Assembly: GCF_016919245.1 (NCBI RefSeq)
Contig: NZ_JAFEJA010000002.1
Location: 1,800,501-1,864,500 of the forward strand
DNA length: 64,000 bases
Source: Streptomyces zhihengii
GTDB lineage: Bacteria > Actinomycetota > Actinomycetes > Streptomycetales > Streptomycetaceae
Direction: 5' to 3'
Shown here piece after piece: positions 1-9,113 of the stretch. Position 1 is the stretch's first letter, and each line of letters starts with the position of its first letter. The notes beneath the pieces were generated by a model. The model saw only the letters and a program-made list of their open reading frames with translations, had not been told where the DNA came from and ran no database searches. Position numbers and translations under genes: made by a program.

Positions 1-388
1 ACTGCTGAGCTGCGTAGACAGCCTCACCGCGGTGAGGTGCCTGGTTCTGAACTGGTAGCCGTTGCGCGAAACGTCGGACTGCAGAACGCAACAGCGCCCG
101 GTGGGCTGGCATGGAGCCTCTATGCGGGAATGCGATTCGGTGTCGCGCATTCGGCAGCAACTGCGCCACCGCTGCCCGCCGGTACATGGCAGCCCAATCC
201 GCGGACGAATCAACGCACTTCGGCGGGCGCGGCCACAGCTGTTCGACGAACGCACAGTGGAGAGTGAACGTGCGACGGGCAACTGTCAGGACGTCTGACA
301 TGGCGTTCCGATTCTCGCTCTGTGCCGCTGATGTCGTGCCTGTGCAGGTATGTTGCGGGTAGACGGGGGACGAACAACGGGGGAAGCC
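1..388. other. Leading non-coding stretch
   Basis: Short open frames occur here in several phases, but none shows a ribosome binding site together with a recognisable protein. I see no gene, repeat or RNA. The last 60 bases presumably hold the promoter of the following kinase gene. A GGGTAG close to it is not a full SigB-like match. Confidence 0.4.
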
Positions 389-871
389 ATGGACGACACG
401 GAACCCATACCGGTCGGCGACAGCGAGCTGACGACGAGCACGCCGGTCTTCAGTGCCACTCTGGACGGGGACGGCTCCTGCATTTCCGCCGCGCGCCGCA
501 TGACCGCCAGCTTCCTGACCCGCGTACAAGCGGTGCACGGGCTTCCTGTGTCGGACCGGGCGATGGACCTGACCCAATTGATTGTCAGCGAGCTGGTCAC
601 CAACGCCTGCAAGTATGCCCCGGGCCCGATGCTGCTGGAACTGCGGATCCTCGGAGACCTGGTCGAAGTCGTTGTCTGGGACAGTGACCCCGTCCTTCCT
701 GTTGCCCGTGCGGCCGACCCTGCCCGGGTCGGCCAGCACGGCCTGGAAATCGTGATGAGCGTTGCCCAGGCCTTCGAAGCGCAGCGTCAGCCGGTCGGGA
801 AGAGCATCACCGCCCGCATCGCCCTGCCCGACGACCCCGGTGGAGCGCTGACCGGACGCCTTCCCCTGTGA
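389..871 (+). CDS. RsbW/SpoIIAB-like ATP-binding anti-sigma factor kinase
   Basis: A 160-residue single-domain protein of the GHKL ATPase fold. Proteins of this family bind a sigma factor or phosphorylate a STAS antagonist. The N-box is ELVTNACKYA at about residues 68-77. The G1-like segment reads ADPARVGQHGLEIV. I chose ATG 389 because GGGGGAAG sits just upstream; an in-frame start 39 bases earlier has no such site. It converges on a close paralogue (1050-1499), and a STAS antagonist lies beyond that gene, which fits a partner-switching set. The sigma target is unknown and no sigma factor gene is nearby. Confidence 0.85.
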   Translation: MDDTEPIPVGDSELTTSTPVFSATLDGDGSCISAARRMTASFLTRVQAVHGLPVSDRAMDLTQLIVSELVTNACKYAPGPMLLELRILGDLVEVVVWDSDPVLPVARAADPARVGQHGLEIVMSVAQAFEAQRQPVGKSITARIALPDDPGGALTGRLPL

Positions 872-1049
872 GGAGGTGGCCGTGAGGCGTGACCCCTTCA
901 ATTTCCCGGTGCAGCCGGGGCAGACCGGCCGGCCGACGTTCGCCGAGCCCGACGGATCGCTAGGGAAGCTAAACCGATGTAACGGCGAGTAGTCCAGGAC
1001 GTGCAACGGGGCAGCTAAGCCGCCCTGCCAGGCAATGCGCCCGCCTCGG

Positions 1050-1499
1050 CTACGCCGTGCGGGGAGTGGTGTCGTCAGCGAGTGCGAGAGCGACAGTGAT
1101 GCACTTGCCCATGCCCTTGCTCACCGCGCTCATCCTGCGGGCGACGGCCGTGACGATCTCGAGTCCGTGTTGCCCCACCCGGGCGGGGTCCGCGGCCCGG
1201 GCGGCCGGGAGCACCGGGTCGGTGTCCCACACCGAGACCTCGACTGTGTCTTCAGCGATCAGCAGGTCCAGCAGCACCGGCCCTGGCGCGTATTTGATCG
1301 CGTTCGTGACCAGTTCGCTGACCACTAGTCCGGTCAGCTCGGCAGTGCGCTTGGAGACTGTAAACCGTCCCTCGTCCCACTCCCGGGCAAGAAAGGCGGC
1401 TGCGGCGTCGCGGGCCTGACCGATGCACGCCCCGCTGCCGTCCAAGGCGACCTGGGCGCGCGGCAGCCCGTTCTGCCCGTCGCCGCTTTCCCGGAACAC
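1050..1499 (-). CDS. RsbW/SpoIIAB-like ATP-binding anti-sigma factor kinase (second copy)
   Basis: A 149-residue GHKL ATPase domain closely similar to the product of 389-871. It has the same N-box pattern (ELVTNAIKYA, residues 62-71) and the identical ADPARVGQHGLEIV segment. The GTG at 1499 has GGGAGG six bases upstream. The gene is convergent with its paralogue and divergent from the STAS gene at 1635, leaving about 135 bases for back-to-back promoters. Two near-identical kinases beside one antagonist suggest local duplication. The biochemical partner is inferred from the family only. Confidence 0.85.
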   Translation of the reverse strand: MFRESGDGQNGLPRAQVALDGSGACIGQARDAAAAFLAREWDEGRFTVSKRTAELTGLVVSELVTNAIKYAPGPVLLDLLIAEDTVEVSVWDTDPVLPAARAADPARVGQHGLEIVTAVARRMSAVSKGMGKCITVALALADDTTPRTA

Positions 1500-1634
1500 C
1501 GCATGCCTCCCTCGTCGTCGTGGCCCCTGCGAGTACCCCGGAGTGCTGTCCTGACACAGCGGCTTCCCAGGGGCAGAGTCCTCGCCAGTGACCTTGACTG
1601 CAGCGCAACGGTCCAGTGTGCCAGGATAGTGCGC

Positions 1635-2012
1635 ATGGCTGAGGAGGATGGGACGCGTTCAGAACAACCCGGGTACTACGACCGGCTGCAGGTCAGCACG
1701 GAGGCGATCGACGGTGTCCGTGTGGTGACCCCAGCGGGTGAGATCGACCACCACAACGTGCAGCCGCTGAGTGACGCTCTCCAGTCCCCGCAAGGGCGCG
1801 CGATCCGGACCGTGGTGGACCTGAGGCGGGTCACCTTCATGGATTCCACCGGCATCAACACCCTCCTTGCCGCGTATCAGTCCCACAGAGCGAGCGGCGG
1901 AAGCCTCCACATTGCTGCGCCCTCGTCCGTCGTGATCCGACTGCTGAGCATGGTCGGAATCGACCAGGTCATCCCGTGCCACGACACCCTGGACAGCGCT
2001 CTGGGCGCCTGA
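1635..2012 (+). CDS. STAS-domain anti-sigma factor antagonist
   Basis: A 125-residue protein of the SpoIIAA/RsbV family. The STAS core runs from about residue 25 to 120, with the phosphoacceptor motif MDSTG (Ser71). In this family the unphosphorylated form captures the cognate kinase and releases the sigma factor. I chose ATG 1635 because the upstream in-frame extension has no family similarity and an AGGA lies just before this start. The gene is divergent from the kinase at 1050-1499, the probable partner. Confidence 0.85.
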   Translation: MAEEDGTRSEQPGYYDRLQVSTEAIDGVRVVTPAGEIDHHNVQPLSDALQSPQGRAIRTVVDLRRVTFMDSTGINTLLAAYQSHRASGGSLHIAAPSSVVIRLLSMVGIDQVIPCHDTLDSALGA

Positions 2013-2192
2013 CAGCGCGCGCCCAGGCCGGAGCCCTTTCACCTCATCGAGCCCTCTTGCGTGGCATTTCCGGGGCGATTGTTCCGGGAAGCGGAATGGC
2101 AGGCTGTATCGCGGGTGGGAGCAGGCGGGACGTTGGCCGACGTGCCGCTCCCGGCACGCTCTGCCGGACGCCCGCTATGTCTCCTTCACTCT

Positions 2193-2217
2193 GCATACCT
2201 TCTCCGGCCATGGGTAC
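2193..2217 (+). promoter_or_regulatory. Putative SigB-type promoter for the holin-like/DUF3618/DUF4235 operon
   Basis: GCAT, 15 bases, then GGGTAC. This fits the Streptomyces SigB consensus GNNT-N14-16-GGGTA(C/T). The predicted transcript start leaves a leader of about 70 bases before ATG 2298. It is a pattern match only. Confidence 0.5.
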
Positions 2218-2297
2218 CGCGTGCGACAGGCGCCGCCGGTCACGCACGGGAACGCGCGTGGTCCTACCTGCCGCGAGGCGCCGCACGGGAGGTAACG

Positions 2298-2714
2298 ATG
2301 AGCAGGCTCATGGGTACGTCGCCGTCTCGCAGGGACGAGTCGGTGGCGGAACTGGTCGCGGATGCGTCGCAGCAGATGACGCGGCTGGTGCGTGAAGAGT
2401 TCGCGCTGGCCAAGGCGGAGATGCAGGAGAAGGGTAAACGCGCCGGTCGCGGCGGCGGTCTGTTCGGCGGCGCTGGACTGACGGCCGTACTGGCGCTGCA
2501 GGTGCTGGTGGCCACCGTGGTGATCGCGCTCGATCTGGTGTGGCCCCTGTGGCTTGCCGCGCTCGTGGTCACGGCCGTTCTGTTCGTCGTCGCGGGCGTA
2601 CTCGCGCTGCTGGGCAAGAAGGAAGTCCGCAAGGCTGGTTCCCCCGCCCCCGAACGCACCGTTGACAGCGTCAAGGCCGACGCCGCGAGGATCAAGGAGA
2701 GCGCGCACCGATGA
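2298..2714 (+). CDS. Phage-holin-family (DUF1469-like) membrane protein
   Basis: A 138-residue protein. A charged N-terminal helix of about 55 residues (SVAELVADASQQMTRLVREE) is followed by two closely spaced hydrophobic segments at about residues 57-80 and 84-105 and a hydrophilic lysine-rich tail. This matches the putative actinobacterial holin superfamily III (Act_Holin_III), which is widespread in non-phage stress loci, so lysis is unlikely to be its role. The start has GGGAGG seven bases upstream. Its stop overlaps the next start as ATGA. It begins a three-gene operon behind a SigB-like promoter. Confidence 0.8.
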   Translation: MSRLMGTSPSRRDESVAELVADASQQMTRLVREEFALAKAEMQEKGKRAGRGGGLFGGAGLTAVLALQVLVATVVIALDLVWPLWLAALVVTAVLFVVAGVLALLGKKEVRKAGSPAPERTVDSVKADAARIKESAHR

Positions 2715-3085
2715 CTCACGACAGCAACAGCAATGGCACCAGCCGCAGCAGCGAGGCCCCCGGTCCCGACGAGCTGCGCGAGCAGGTCCAGGGCACCCGC
2801 GAGGAACTCGGCATCACCCTCGAAGCCTTGGCCGGCAAGGCCGATGTGAAGACGCAGGCGCAGGAGAAGGCCGACGCGGCCAAGGCCAGGGCCCGCGATG
2901 TCGCCCACGACGCGCAGGACAGGGCCGCAGGGCTTCTGCACGCGGCGCACGACCGCACTCCGGAGCCGGTGCGTCAGCATGCCGCCCAGGCCGGTGCCGC
3001 CGCCCGGCAGCATCAGGGCCTGCTGATCGCCGGCGCAGCCGCCCTCGCCCTCGCAGTTCTCCTGTCCAGGAGGTGGAGGAAGTGA
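2711..3085 (+). CDS. DUF3618 domain protein
   Basis: A 124-residue protein. The N-terminal half carries the DUF3618 pattern (DELREQVQGTREELGITLEAL, about residues 18-38). An alanine/lysine-rich amphipathic region follows, and a single C-terminal hydrophobic segment (about residues 101-119) ends in RRWRK, which suggests a membrane-anchored protein. It is translationally coupled on both sides by 4-base overlaps. Family members recur beside holin-like and DUF4235 proteins in actinobacterial envelope-stress operons. The molecular function is unknown. Confidence 0.8.
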   Translation: MTHDSNSNGTSRSSEAPGPDELREQVQGTREELGITLEALAGKADVKTQAQEKADAAKARARDVAHDAQDRAAGLLHAAHDRTPEPVRQHAAQAGAAARQHQGLLIAGAAALALAVLLSRRWRK

Positions 3086-3351
3086 ACACCGCAAAGGTCG
3101 CCTACAAGCCCCTCGGCATGGCCCTCGGAGCGGTCAGCGGAGTCCTTGCCGGAGCCGTTTTCAAGCAGCTCTGGAAGAAGATCGGGCACGACGAGGACGA
3201 CGCCCCCGACGCCACCGACCCCGACCGCACCTGGCGCGAAGTACTTCTCGCCGCCACCCTCCAGGGCGCGGTCTTCGCCGCGGTGAAGGCCGGCGTGGAC
3301 CGCGCCGGCGCCACCACCGTGCACCGCCTCACCGGCGCCTGGCCCGGCTGA
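3082..3351 (+). CDS. DUF4235 membrane protein
   Basis: An 89-residue protein starting at GTG 3082, overlapping the preceding stop as GTGA, with AGGTGGAGG upstream. It has two weakly hydrophobic segments (about residues 9-27 and 56-75) separated by an acidic loop rich in Asp (DEDDAPDATDPD). The fold matches DUF4235. It is the last gene of the three-gene operon, and a strong hairpin follows 50 bases later. Function unknown; co-occurrence suggests an envelope role. Confidence 0.8.
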   Translation: MNTAKVAYKPLGMALGAVSGVLAGAVFKQLWKKIGHDEDDAPDATDPDRTWREVLLAATLQGAVFAAVKAGVDRAGATTVHRLTGAWPG

Positions 3352-3401
3352 TGCCTCTCCCGCCCCCCGTTGGCCCCGGCGCCATGTGCAGGGTGCTCCG
3401 C

Positions 3402-3439
3402 CCCCGGTTCTGGCTCTCATGGCACAGCCGGAACCGGGG
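3402..3439. terminator. Hairpin terminator after the DUF4235 operon
   Basis: A 14-base arm CCCCGGTTCTGGCT pairs with AGCCGGAACCGGGG, with one G-U pair and a 10-base loop. It lies 50 bases after the operon stop. There is no U-tract, as is usual in Streptomyces. Confidence 0.7.
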
Positions 3440-3476
3440 CTGCGCCCCGTAGGCCGAGTGGCGGAGGCAGCGAGGC

Positions 3477-4550
3477 ATGGCTTGGCTGAAGCGGGTTACC
3501 CCTCGCCGTATGGCAAGAGAACAAAAGGTTGAAAACGCATCATCTGGCTCGAGAGTGGAAGGGGAAACGCCGGACACCCCGACTGATCTGAGCAAGAAGT
3601 CCTGGAAAGCGGTCCTCAAGCGGACCTTGAAGGAGTTCAAGAAGGACGAACTGACCGACCGTGCCGCCGGGCTCACCTACTACGCGATCCTGGCGCTTTT
3701 TCCCGCGCTGCTGGTGCTGATCTCCCTGCTGGGGATCGCGGGGGAGTCGACCACGCAGTCGGTGCTCGACAACATCCAGAAACTGGCGCCGGGCGCGGCC
3801 CGCGACGTCCTGACCAACGCCGTGACGCAGTTGCAGGGCAGCGCCGGAGTCGGCTCGATTCTCGCGATCGTCGGCCTGCTGGGCGCGCTGTGGTCGGCCT
3901 CCGGCTACGTGGCCGCCTTCATCCGGGCCTCCAACGCCGTCTACGACCTGCCCGAAGGGCGCCCGGTCTGGAAGGTGCTGCCGATCCGCGTCGGTCTCAC
4001 CTTGCTGCTGCTGATCCTGGCCTGCGCCACCGCGCTGATGGTGGTGCTCTCCGGCGGTCTGGCACGAGAGCTGGGTAGCGCGCTCGGCATCGGCGACACT
4101 GCGCTGACGGTGTGGTCGATCGCGAAGTGGCCGGTGCTGGTGCTGCTGGTTGCCCTGATGCTGGCCATCCTCTACTGGGTGGCCCCCAACGCCAAGGGCC
4201 GCGGCTTCAAGTTCGTGACCCTGGGGAGTCTGCTCGCCCTGGTCATCTGGATGGTCGCGTCCGCCGGCTTCGCCCTCTACGTGGCGAACTTCGGTTCCTA
4301 CAACAAGACGTACGGCACCCTCGCCGGTGTCATCATTTTCCTCGTCTGGCTGTGGATCACCAACCTCGCCATCCTGCTCGGCCTGGAGTTCGACGCGGAG
4401 ATGGACCGCGAACGGGCCATCGTGGCGGGCCACCCGGCCCAGGAGGAGCCGTACGTCGAGCCTCAGGACACCCGCAAGTGGACCGAGGAGGACCGGCGGG
4501 CCATGGGCGACACCGGCCCCGCGGACGACGGCGACCGGCGCCACGACTGA
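3477..4550 (+). CDS. YihY/BrkB-family integral membrane protein
   Basis: A 357-residue protein. After a basic N-terminal region comes the family signature DRAAGLTYYAILALFPALLV (about residues 61-80). Five to six membrane segments follow up to about residue 305, including the conserved segment with KGRGFKFVTLGSLLA and YGTLAGVIIFLVWLW. A hydrophilic acidic tail ends the protein. The family was once called ribonuclease BN in error; its members are membrane proteins of unclear transport function. The gene is isolated between a terminator and an AraC regulator. Family assignment is secure, function is not. Confidence 0.85.
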   Translation: MAWLKRVTPRRMAREQKVENASSGSRVEGETPDTPTDLSKKSWKAVLKRTLKEFKKDELTDRAAGLTYYAILALFPALLVLISLLGIAGESTTQSVLDNIQKLAPGAARDVLTNAVTQLQGSAGVGSILAIVGLLGALWSASGYVAAFIRASNAVYDLPEGRPVWKVLPIRVGLTLLLLILACATALMVVLSGGLARELGSALGIGDTALTVWSIAKWPVLVLLVALMLAILYWVAPNAKGRGFKFVTLGSLLALVIWMVASAGFALYVANFGSYNKTYGTLAGVIIFLVWLWITNLAILLGLEFDAEMDRERAIVAGHPAQEEPYVEPQDTRKWTEEDRRAMGDTGPADDGDRRHD

Positions 4551-4712
4551 CCCAGGAAGGCATCGAGTTGGCCAGGGGCAGCGGCAGGCTAAGTGCGCGA
4601 TGTGACTGCCAACCGCCGAAACGTTTCGCAAAGCGGCCCGCCGTTTGCCGACGCGGCATACCGTGCCGTATGCGTGGAAGCCGGTGGCACATCCTCCGTC
4701 CGAGGGGTACGA

Positions 4713-5771
4713 GTGACAGCGACAGACAGTGCGCAGAAGGGTGGCCCGCTACGGGTGAGGGCGGTCGGCGAGCAGGCGGTCGTGGAGAGCCTGCACACCC
4801 TGTACGGGCTGACATCCCGCCTCACACTCGACGGGGTCGGTGCGGCTCCCGTCCTCGAAGCGTCCCGCTGGGAGGCGGCCGGGCTGTACGTGGACGAGAT
4901 GAGCATGCCATGCCGGTTCAGCTTCGAAGTCGATGAGTTCCCGATGTTCGCGGTGACCTACCTGGAGTCCGGCCGCATCGAGACCCGCTCAGGCGGACTG
5001 GGCGTCAATGCCGGGCCCGGGCAGGCGTGGGCACCGTGCGACCCGGGCGCCGGCTACCAGGGCCGCCTGGACACCATGGACGCCCGCACCGTGTCCCTGC
5101 CCGTCGACCGGCTACGGGCCGCGGCAGGCTACCCTCCCGACGACGAGACCCCGCTGCACCTGCACGCCCTGATGCCGCTCACGGCGGTCCTGCACGAACG
5201 CTGGGGGGCGATGGTCCGCTACGCCGACGAGGTCGTCAGTGGAGGGCGGGTAGCGCCGCTGGTGGCGGACACGGTCGCCCGTCTCGTCGCCGTGACCGCT
5301 TTGGACGTCTTCCCGAGCAGCTTCGCCCCGCCCGGCCCCGGCGGACGCGGCCCCGGCGCGGTCGGCCCGGCGGCAGTGCGGCGGGCCGTAGACCACATCC
5401 ACGACCACGCCGCACGCGCACTGACACTGGCCGACCTCGCACAGGCCGCCGGCGTCACCGGCCGAGCCCTGCAGTACGGCTTCGCCCGCCACCTGAACAC
5501 CTCACCCATGGCTTACCTGCGCCGGGTGCGGCTGGAGCGGGCACACGCAGAGCTCGCCGTCGCCGAGCACGGCGACGGCACCACGGTCGCCGCGGTCGCG
5601 GCACGCTGGGGGTGGACCAACCCGAGCCACTTCACTGCCGCCTACCGGCGCGCCTACGTCACCGCCCCGTCGCGCACCCTGCACGACGACGCCTTGCCTC
5701 TCTCGACGATGCGCACCCCCGGCACCGGGCGCGCTCCGGTCTCGAAGGGGCCGCGGGGCGAGAGACGGTAA
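4713..5771 (+). CDS. AraC-family transcriptional regulator
   Basis: A 352-residue regulator. The N-terminal half (about residues 45-190) is a cupin-like AraC sensor domain. The C-terminal hundred residues hold two helix-turn-helix motifs: ADLAQAAGVTGRALQYGFAR and the AARWGWTNPSHFTAAYRR region. I chose GTG 4713 because GAGGGG precedes it and the upstream extension lacks similarity. It is the same broad type as the regulators at 6017-6964 and 36750-37778, and a degraded relative lies at about 35700-36060. No ligand or target is evident. Confidence 0.8.
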   Translation: MTATDSAQKGGPLRVRAVGEQAVVESLHTLYGLTSRLTLDGVGAAPVLEASRWEAAGLYVDEMSMPCRFSFEVDEFPMFAVTYLESGRIETRSGGLGVNAGPGQAWAPCDPGAGYQGRLDTMDARTVSLPVDRLRAAAGYPPDDETPLHLHALMPLTAVLHERWGAMVRYADEVVSGGRVAPLVADTVARLVAVTALDVFPSSFAPPGPGGRGPGAVGPAAVRRAVDHIHDHAARALTLADLAQAAGVTGRALQYGFARHLNTSPMAYLRRVRLERAHAELAVAEHGDGTTVAAVAARWGWTNPSHFTAAYRRAYVTAPSRTLHDDALPLSTMRTPGTGRAPVSKGPRGERR

Positions 5772-6016
5772 CCGGTCCGAACTCCGGCGCCGGATGGCCC
5801 GGGCGGGCGAAGCCCCCACTGGGGGCGACCGCGCTCCGGTTGGCGCTGGGCGAAGGTGATCGCTGTCGCTCCGCTCCCGCAGCGGGCTGAACTGCGGCTC
5901 ACCCCGACTCGCTGGTGAGAGGTTCGTCCAGGCCGAGTCAGGACCGCCCGCCGCTGCACCAGCGCCGCCGTGCGCGAACCTCGTGCCGGCCCTGCCGGTT
6001 CACGGGACAGCGCCAC

Positions 6017-6964
6017 CTAGTAAGGGGCGTCCAGAGTGGTGCTGGGGGATACACCATAGATACCGCGGTAGCCGGCGGCGAAGCGGCCGGCGTGGGCGAA
6101 GCCCCAGCGGGCGGCGACCTCGCTCACGCTGGTGCTGTGCGGGGCGGCGTCGCGCAGATCGCCGTGGGCCCGGGCCAGACGGACGCGGCGCAGATGCGCG
6201 AGCGGCGTGGTACCCGCGTGCCGGTGGAAGGCGTACTGCACGGCCCGTGGCGTGACGAACGCGGCGGTGGCGATGTCGGCGATGCTGATGGGCTCGTGGG
6301 CGTTGTCCTCGATGTACGCCATGGCGCGGCGCAGGGTCTCGGTGTGGGCGTCGCGGCTGTCGGCGAGCCCGGGTTCGTCCGCCGCGGCGGTAGTGGGCAG
6401 CGTGGCCAGGGTGACCGCGGCCAGGTGGCGTGCGGCGGTCTCGGCGACCAGCGGGCTGACGTTCGGGTCGGCGAGGACGTTGTCGCGCAGGAACGCGATC
6501 GTGGAGCCCAGGCGCCGGTGACCGTCCGCGTCGGAGGGGAACAGGCCAGTGAACCGCACCGGCCCACCGTTGCCGGTCCCGGCCACGGCCACAGCGTCGA
6601 GCAGCGCGGGGTCGAACATCGCGATCGTGTACCGCGCCCCCCGCACCTCGCCCACGTAGGGCAGATCGGGTGGGGCGATCAGATACGTCTCACCGGGGCC
6701 GCACACGTCGTCCCGGCCGTCGGTGAGGTCCACCATCGAACCCCGGTGCACCGTGATCAGACAGACTTTCTCCAAAGCGCCGGCGTCGTAAGCCATGGTG
6801 TAGTCGAAATCAAGCTTGTCGATCATCAGCGAGTCGACCTGCCGCCGCGAGATCGACGCCCCCGTCTCCTGCGGCCGACCACCGATCTTCATCGGCGTGT
6901 ACGCCGACGACAGAAACTCCTGCGTCTCCTCCAGGCTCTGACTGCGAAACGACAACGTCTGCAT
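6017..6964 (-). CDS. AraC-family transcriptional regulator
   Basis: A 315-residue protein opening with MQTLSFRSQSLEETQEFLSS. The N-terminal domain (to about residue 190) is AraC-type ligand-sensing. The C-terminal domain has helix-turn-helix motifs IADIATAAFVTPRAVQYAFH and the ARWGFAHAGRFAAGYR region. It is strongly similar to the regulator at 36750-37778, and the fragment at 21366-21541 is an N-terminal piece of a third copy. Upstream, TGTCGC, 18 bases, TAGCGT (7036-7007) resembles the promoter of the 36750 copy, so the paralogues may share regulation. Confidence 0.85.
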   Translation of the reverse strand: MQTLSFRSQSLEETQEFLSSAYTPMKIGGRPQETGASISRRQVDSLMIDKLDFDYTMAYDAGALEKVCLITVHRGSMVDLTDGRDDVCGPGETYLIAPPDLPYVGEVRGARYTIAMFDPALLDAVAVAGTGNGGPVRFTGLFPSDADGHRRLGSTIAFLRDNVLADPNVSPLVAETAARHLAAVTLATLPTTAAADEPGLADSRDAHTETLRRAMAYIEDNAHEPISIADIATAAFVTPRAVQYAFHRHAGTTPLAHLRRVRLARAHGDLRDAAPHSTSVSEVAARWGFAHAGRFAAGYRGIYGVSPSTTLDAPY

Positions 6965-7006
6965 GCCCAGTCCTCCCGACTGGTCGCAGCCCCCCGCTCG
7001 CCCCTG

Positions 7007-7036
7007 ACGCTACGCGCTCCTGTCCACCCAGCGACA
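7007..7036 (-). promoter_or_regulatory. Putative promoter of the AraC gene 6017-6964
   Basis: TGTCGC and TAGCGT are separated by 18 bases. The same two elements with 17-base spacing (TTTCGC/TAGCGT) precede the paralogue at 36750, with further matching bases around them. That conservation between paralogues is the main support. Confidence 0.4.
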
Positions 7037-7203
7037 CCACGCCAGGTCACAGCCTTCGCATCGAGGGCAGCCATGCCCGGGCGACCCACAAGCGCAAGAC
7101 GTCAACAACATGGGCGGGCGCGCGTCAGCCACGCGAACGCGTGACGGAGATCCTTTAATGAGGGAAGGCACGACGGAGCCGGCACAGGAAAGGAACCGGG
7201 CCC

Positions 7204-7857
7204 ATGGTGGTCAGCGTCATCATCGCCGACGACAGCGAGATCGTCCGTCGCGGTCTCGGCGACATCCTCGCGTCGGCCGCCGACGTGCACGTCGTCGGCC
7301 AGGCGTGGGACGGGCGCAGCGCGGTCGACATGGCGCGGCGGACCAGTCCGGATGTCGCCCTGATGGATATTCGCATGCCCGGCATGGACGGTCTGACCGC
7401 GACCCGTGAACTGCGCGCCCTGCCCGTACCGCCAGCGATCTTGATCCTGACGTCGTTCGGCGGGGACGCCTACGTGGACGAGGCGCTGCGGGCGGGCGCC
7501 CACGGGTTCCTGCTCAAGGACAGTCCCCCGGAGGAACTGTTGCGGGCCGTGCGGCACGTGGCGCGGGGCCACGGCGTCCTCGACCCTGTCGTGGCAGGAC
7601 CCCTCCTGGAACGATTTGCCGAGCGAGACACTCTATTGACGGACCAGGAGCAGCGGATTCTGGACAGCCTCAGCGACAAGGACCGCCGGCTGCTTGCTCT
7701 CATCGGCCGAGGACTGGCCAACGCCGAGATCGGCGAGCTGACCCACGCCAGCGAGGGGACCGTCAAGAACCAGGTCAGTCGACTGCTCCGCAAGATCGGC
7801 GCAGAGAACCGTGTCCGTGCGGCCCGCTTCGCCTACCGGGCCGGACTCGAGGGCTGA
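7204..7857 (+). CDS. NarL/DesR-type response regulator
   Basis: A 217-residue protein. The receiver domain (about 4-120) shows the acidic pair DD9-10, phosphoacceptor Asp55 in LMDIRMPG, the conserved Thr/Ser region ILTSF and Lys105 in LLKD. A LuxR-type helix-turn-helix (about 150-212) includes LIGRGLANAEIGELTHASEG. The ATG has AGGAAAGGA upstream. It sits 3 bases before the sensor kinase gene, so the two form an operon. Signal and regulon are unknown; the DesK/LiaS class usually senses membrane state. Confidence 0.9.
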   Translation: MVVSVIIADDSEIVRRGLGDILASAADVHVVGQAWDGRSAVDMARRTSPDVALMDIRMPGMDGLTATRELRALPVPPAILILTSFGGDAYVDEALRAGAHGFLLKDSPPEELLRAVRHVARGHGVLDPVVAGPLLERFAERDTLLTDQEQRILDSLSDKDRRLLALIGRGLANAEIGELTHASEGTVKNQVSRLLRKIGAENRVRAARFAYRAGLEG

Positions 7858-7860
7858 GCC

Positions 7861-9108
7861 TTGCCCGCCGCCGACAATGACTCCGCCGACATCGGAGCGC
7901 CAGCCCGCAGCCAAGGGCCCGGTACCAGACGGGGCCAGTCCCGCCCGCGACCGTGGGAATCAGCGTGGACGCCGGGCAGGATCGACGCTGTCATCACCCT
8001 GCTCGCCATCTTCGTCGGTGTCGGGGACAGCTGGGTCAAGCGCTCGAACGGGCTGCTCACAGGGGCCTCGATCACCTGGGTGGCAGCTGTGTCCGCCACG
8101 GCGGGCCTGCTGCTCGCATGGCGCCGTCGGTATCCCGACGCCGTCGCCGGCGCTGTGATCGCCTGCCATGTGCTGGCCTTTACCCCCTTTGCCCTTGCCG
8201 TCGCGCTCTTCACCGTCGGCGCTGCCCATCACCGCAGGCCGCGCATCCTTTTCGCCTACGCCGCCATCGGCTGTGTCGCTGATGCAGCGGGACTCCTCGG
8301 GGGGCATGCCTGGGACACTAGAGAAGCCGGCTACACCCTCGCCCTGGCAATCGGCCCGCTCGCAGCCGGCTACGCGGTGGCACTGCGGCGGGATCTGGCG
8401 GACGCCGCACACACCGAACTCCAGCGAGCCGAACGCGAGAACACTCTTCTCATCGCCCGCGCCCGCGAGGAGGAGCGCACCAGGATCGCCCGGGACATGC
8501 ACGATGTCGTCGCGCACAGGGTCGGCCACATGGTGCTCGTCGCCGGATCCCTGCGCGTATCCACCCCGGCCAACCCCCATCAGGTAGCCGAGCGGTCCGA
8601 ACAGATCCGCAGTGAGGGCCGCAAAGCCCTCGAAGAACTCCGCGAAGTTCTCGGCGTACTCACACCCGGCCGCACCCGACGCCACGAACCCCGCACCGGG
8701 CCCCGTGCGGCGCCCAGCCTCACGGACCTTGTGGCCTCCGCCCGAACCGCAGGGGCGGACATCGTGCTGAACGCCGACCGCTCGCTGCACACTCTGCCGA
8801 CGGTGGTCCAGCACACTCTCCACCGCACCGTGCAGGAAGCGCTGACGAACGCCGCCAAACACGCACCAGGTGCGCCCGTCCGCATCACCGTGGCGACCAC
8901 GGCGCGCGACGTGGAGCTCTCCGTCCTCAACGGACCCGCAACGAAACCGCGCAGCCTCGACCTGCCCAGTGGCGGCAACGGACTGATCGGCCTGCGCGAA
9001 CGCGCGACTCTCCTGGGAGGAGAATTCGCAGCCGCACCAGAAGCCGACCAGTTCCGCCTCCGGATGCGACTGCCACTGCCACCCGCCACCTCGCGCACCC
9101 CTCCGTGA
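7861..9108 (+). CDS. DesK/NarX-type sensor histidine kinase
   Basis: A 415-residue kinase. Four to five membrane segments lie between about residues 42 and 175, with almost no extracellular loop. A HisKA_3 dimerisation helix follows with the H-box RDMHDVVAHR (His214). The ATPase domain has NAAKHA and a GLIGLRERA G-box. The only suitable start is TTG 7861, 3 bases after the regulator's stop, with GAGGG nearby; an alternative start was not found in frame. The absence of a large sensor loop suggests an intramembrane sensor. It is the cognate partner of the 7204-7857 regulator. Confidence 0.88.
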   Translation: MPAADNDSADIGAPARSQGPGTRRGQSRPRPWESAWTPGRIDAVITLLAIFVGVGDSWVKRSNGLLTGASITWVAAVSATAGLLLAWRRRYPDAVAGAVIACHVLAFTPFALAVALFTVGAAHHRRPRILFAYAAIGCVADAAGLLGGHAWDTREAGYTLALAIGPLAAGYAVALRRDLADAAHTELQRAERENTLLIARAREEERTRIARDMHDVVAHRVGHMVLVAGSLRVSTPANPHQVAERSEQIRSEGRKALEELREVLGVLTPGRTRRHEPRTGPRAAPSLTDLVASARTAGADIVLNADRSLHTLPTVVQHTLHRTVQEALTNAAKHAPGAPVRITVATTARDVELSVLNGPATKPRSLDLPSGGNGLIGLRERATLLGGEFAAAPEADQFRLRMRLPLPPATSRTPP

Positions 9109-9113
9109 CCCCG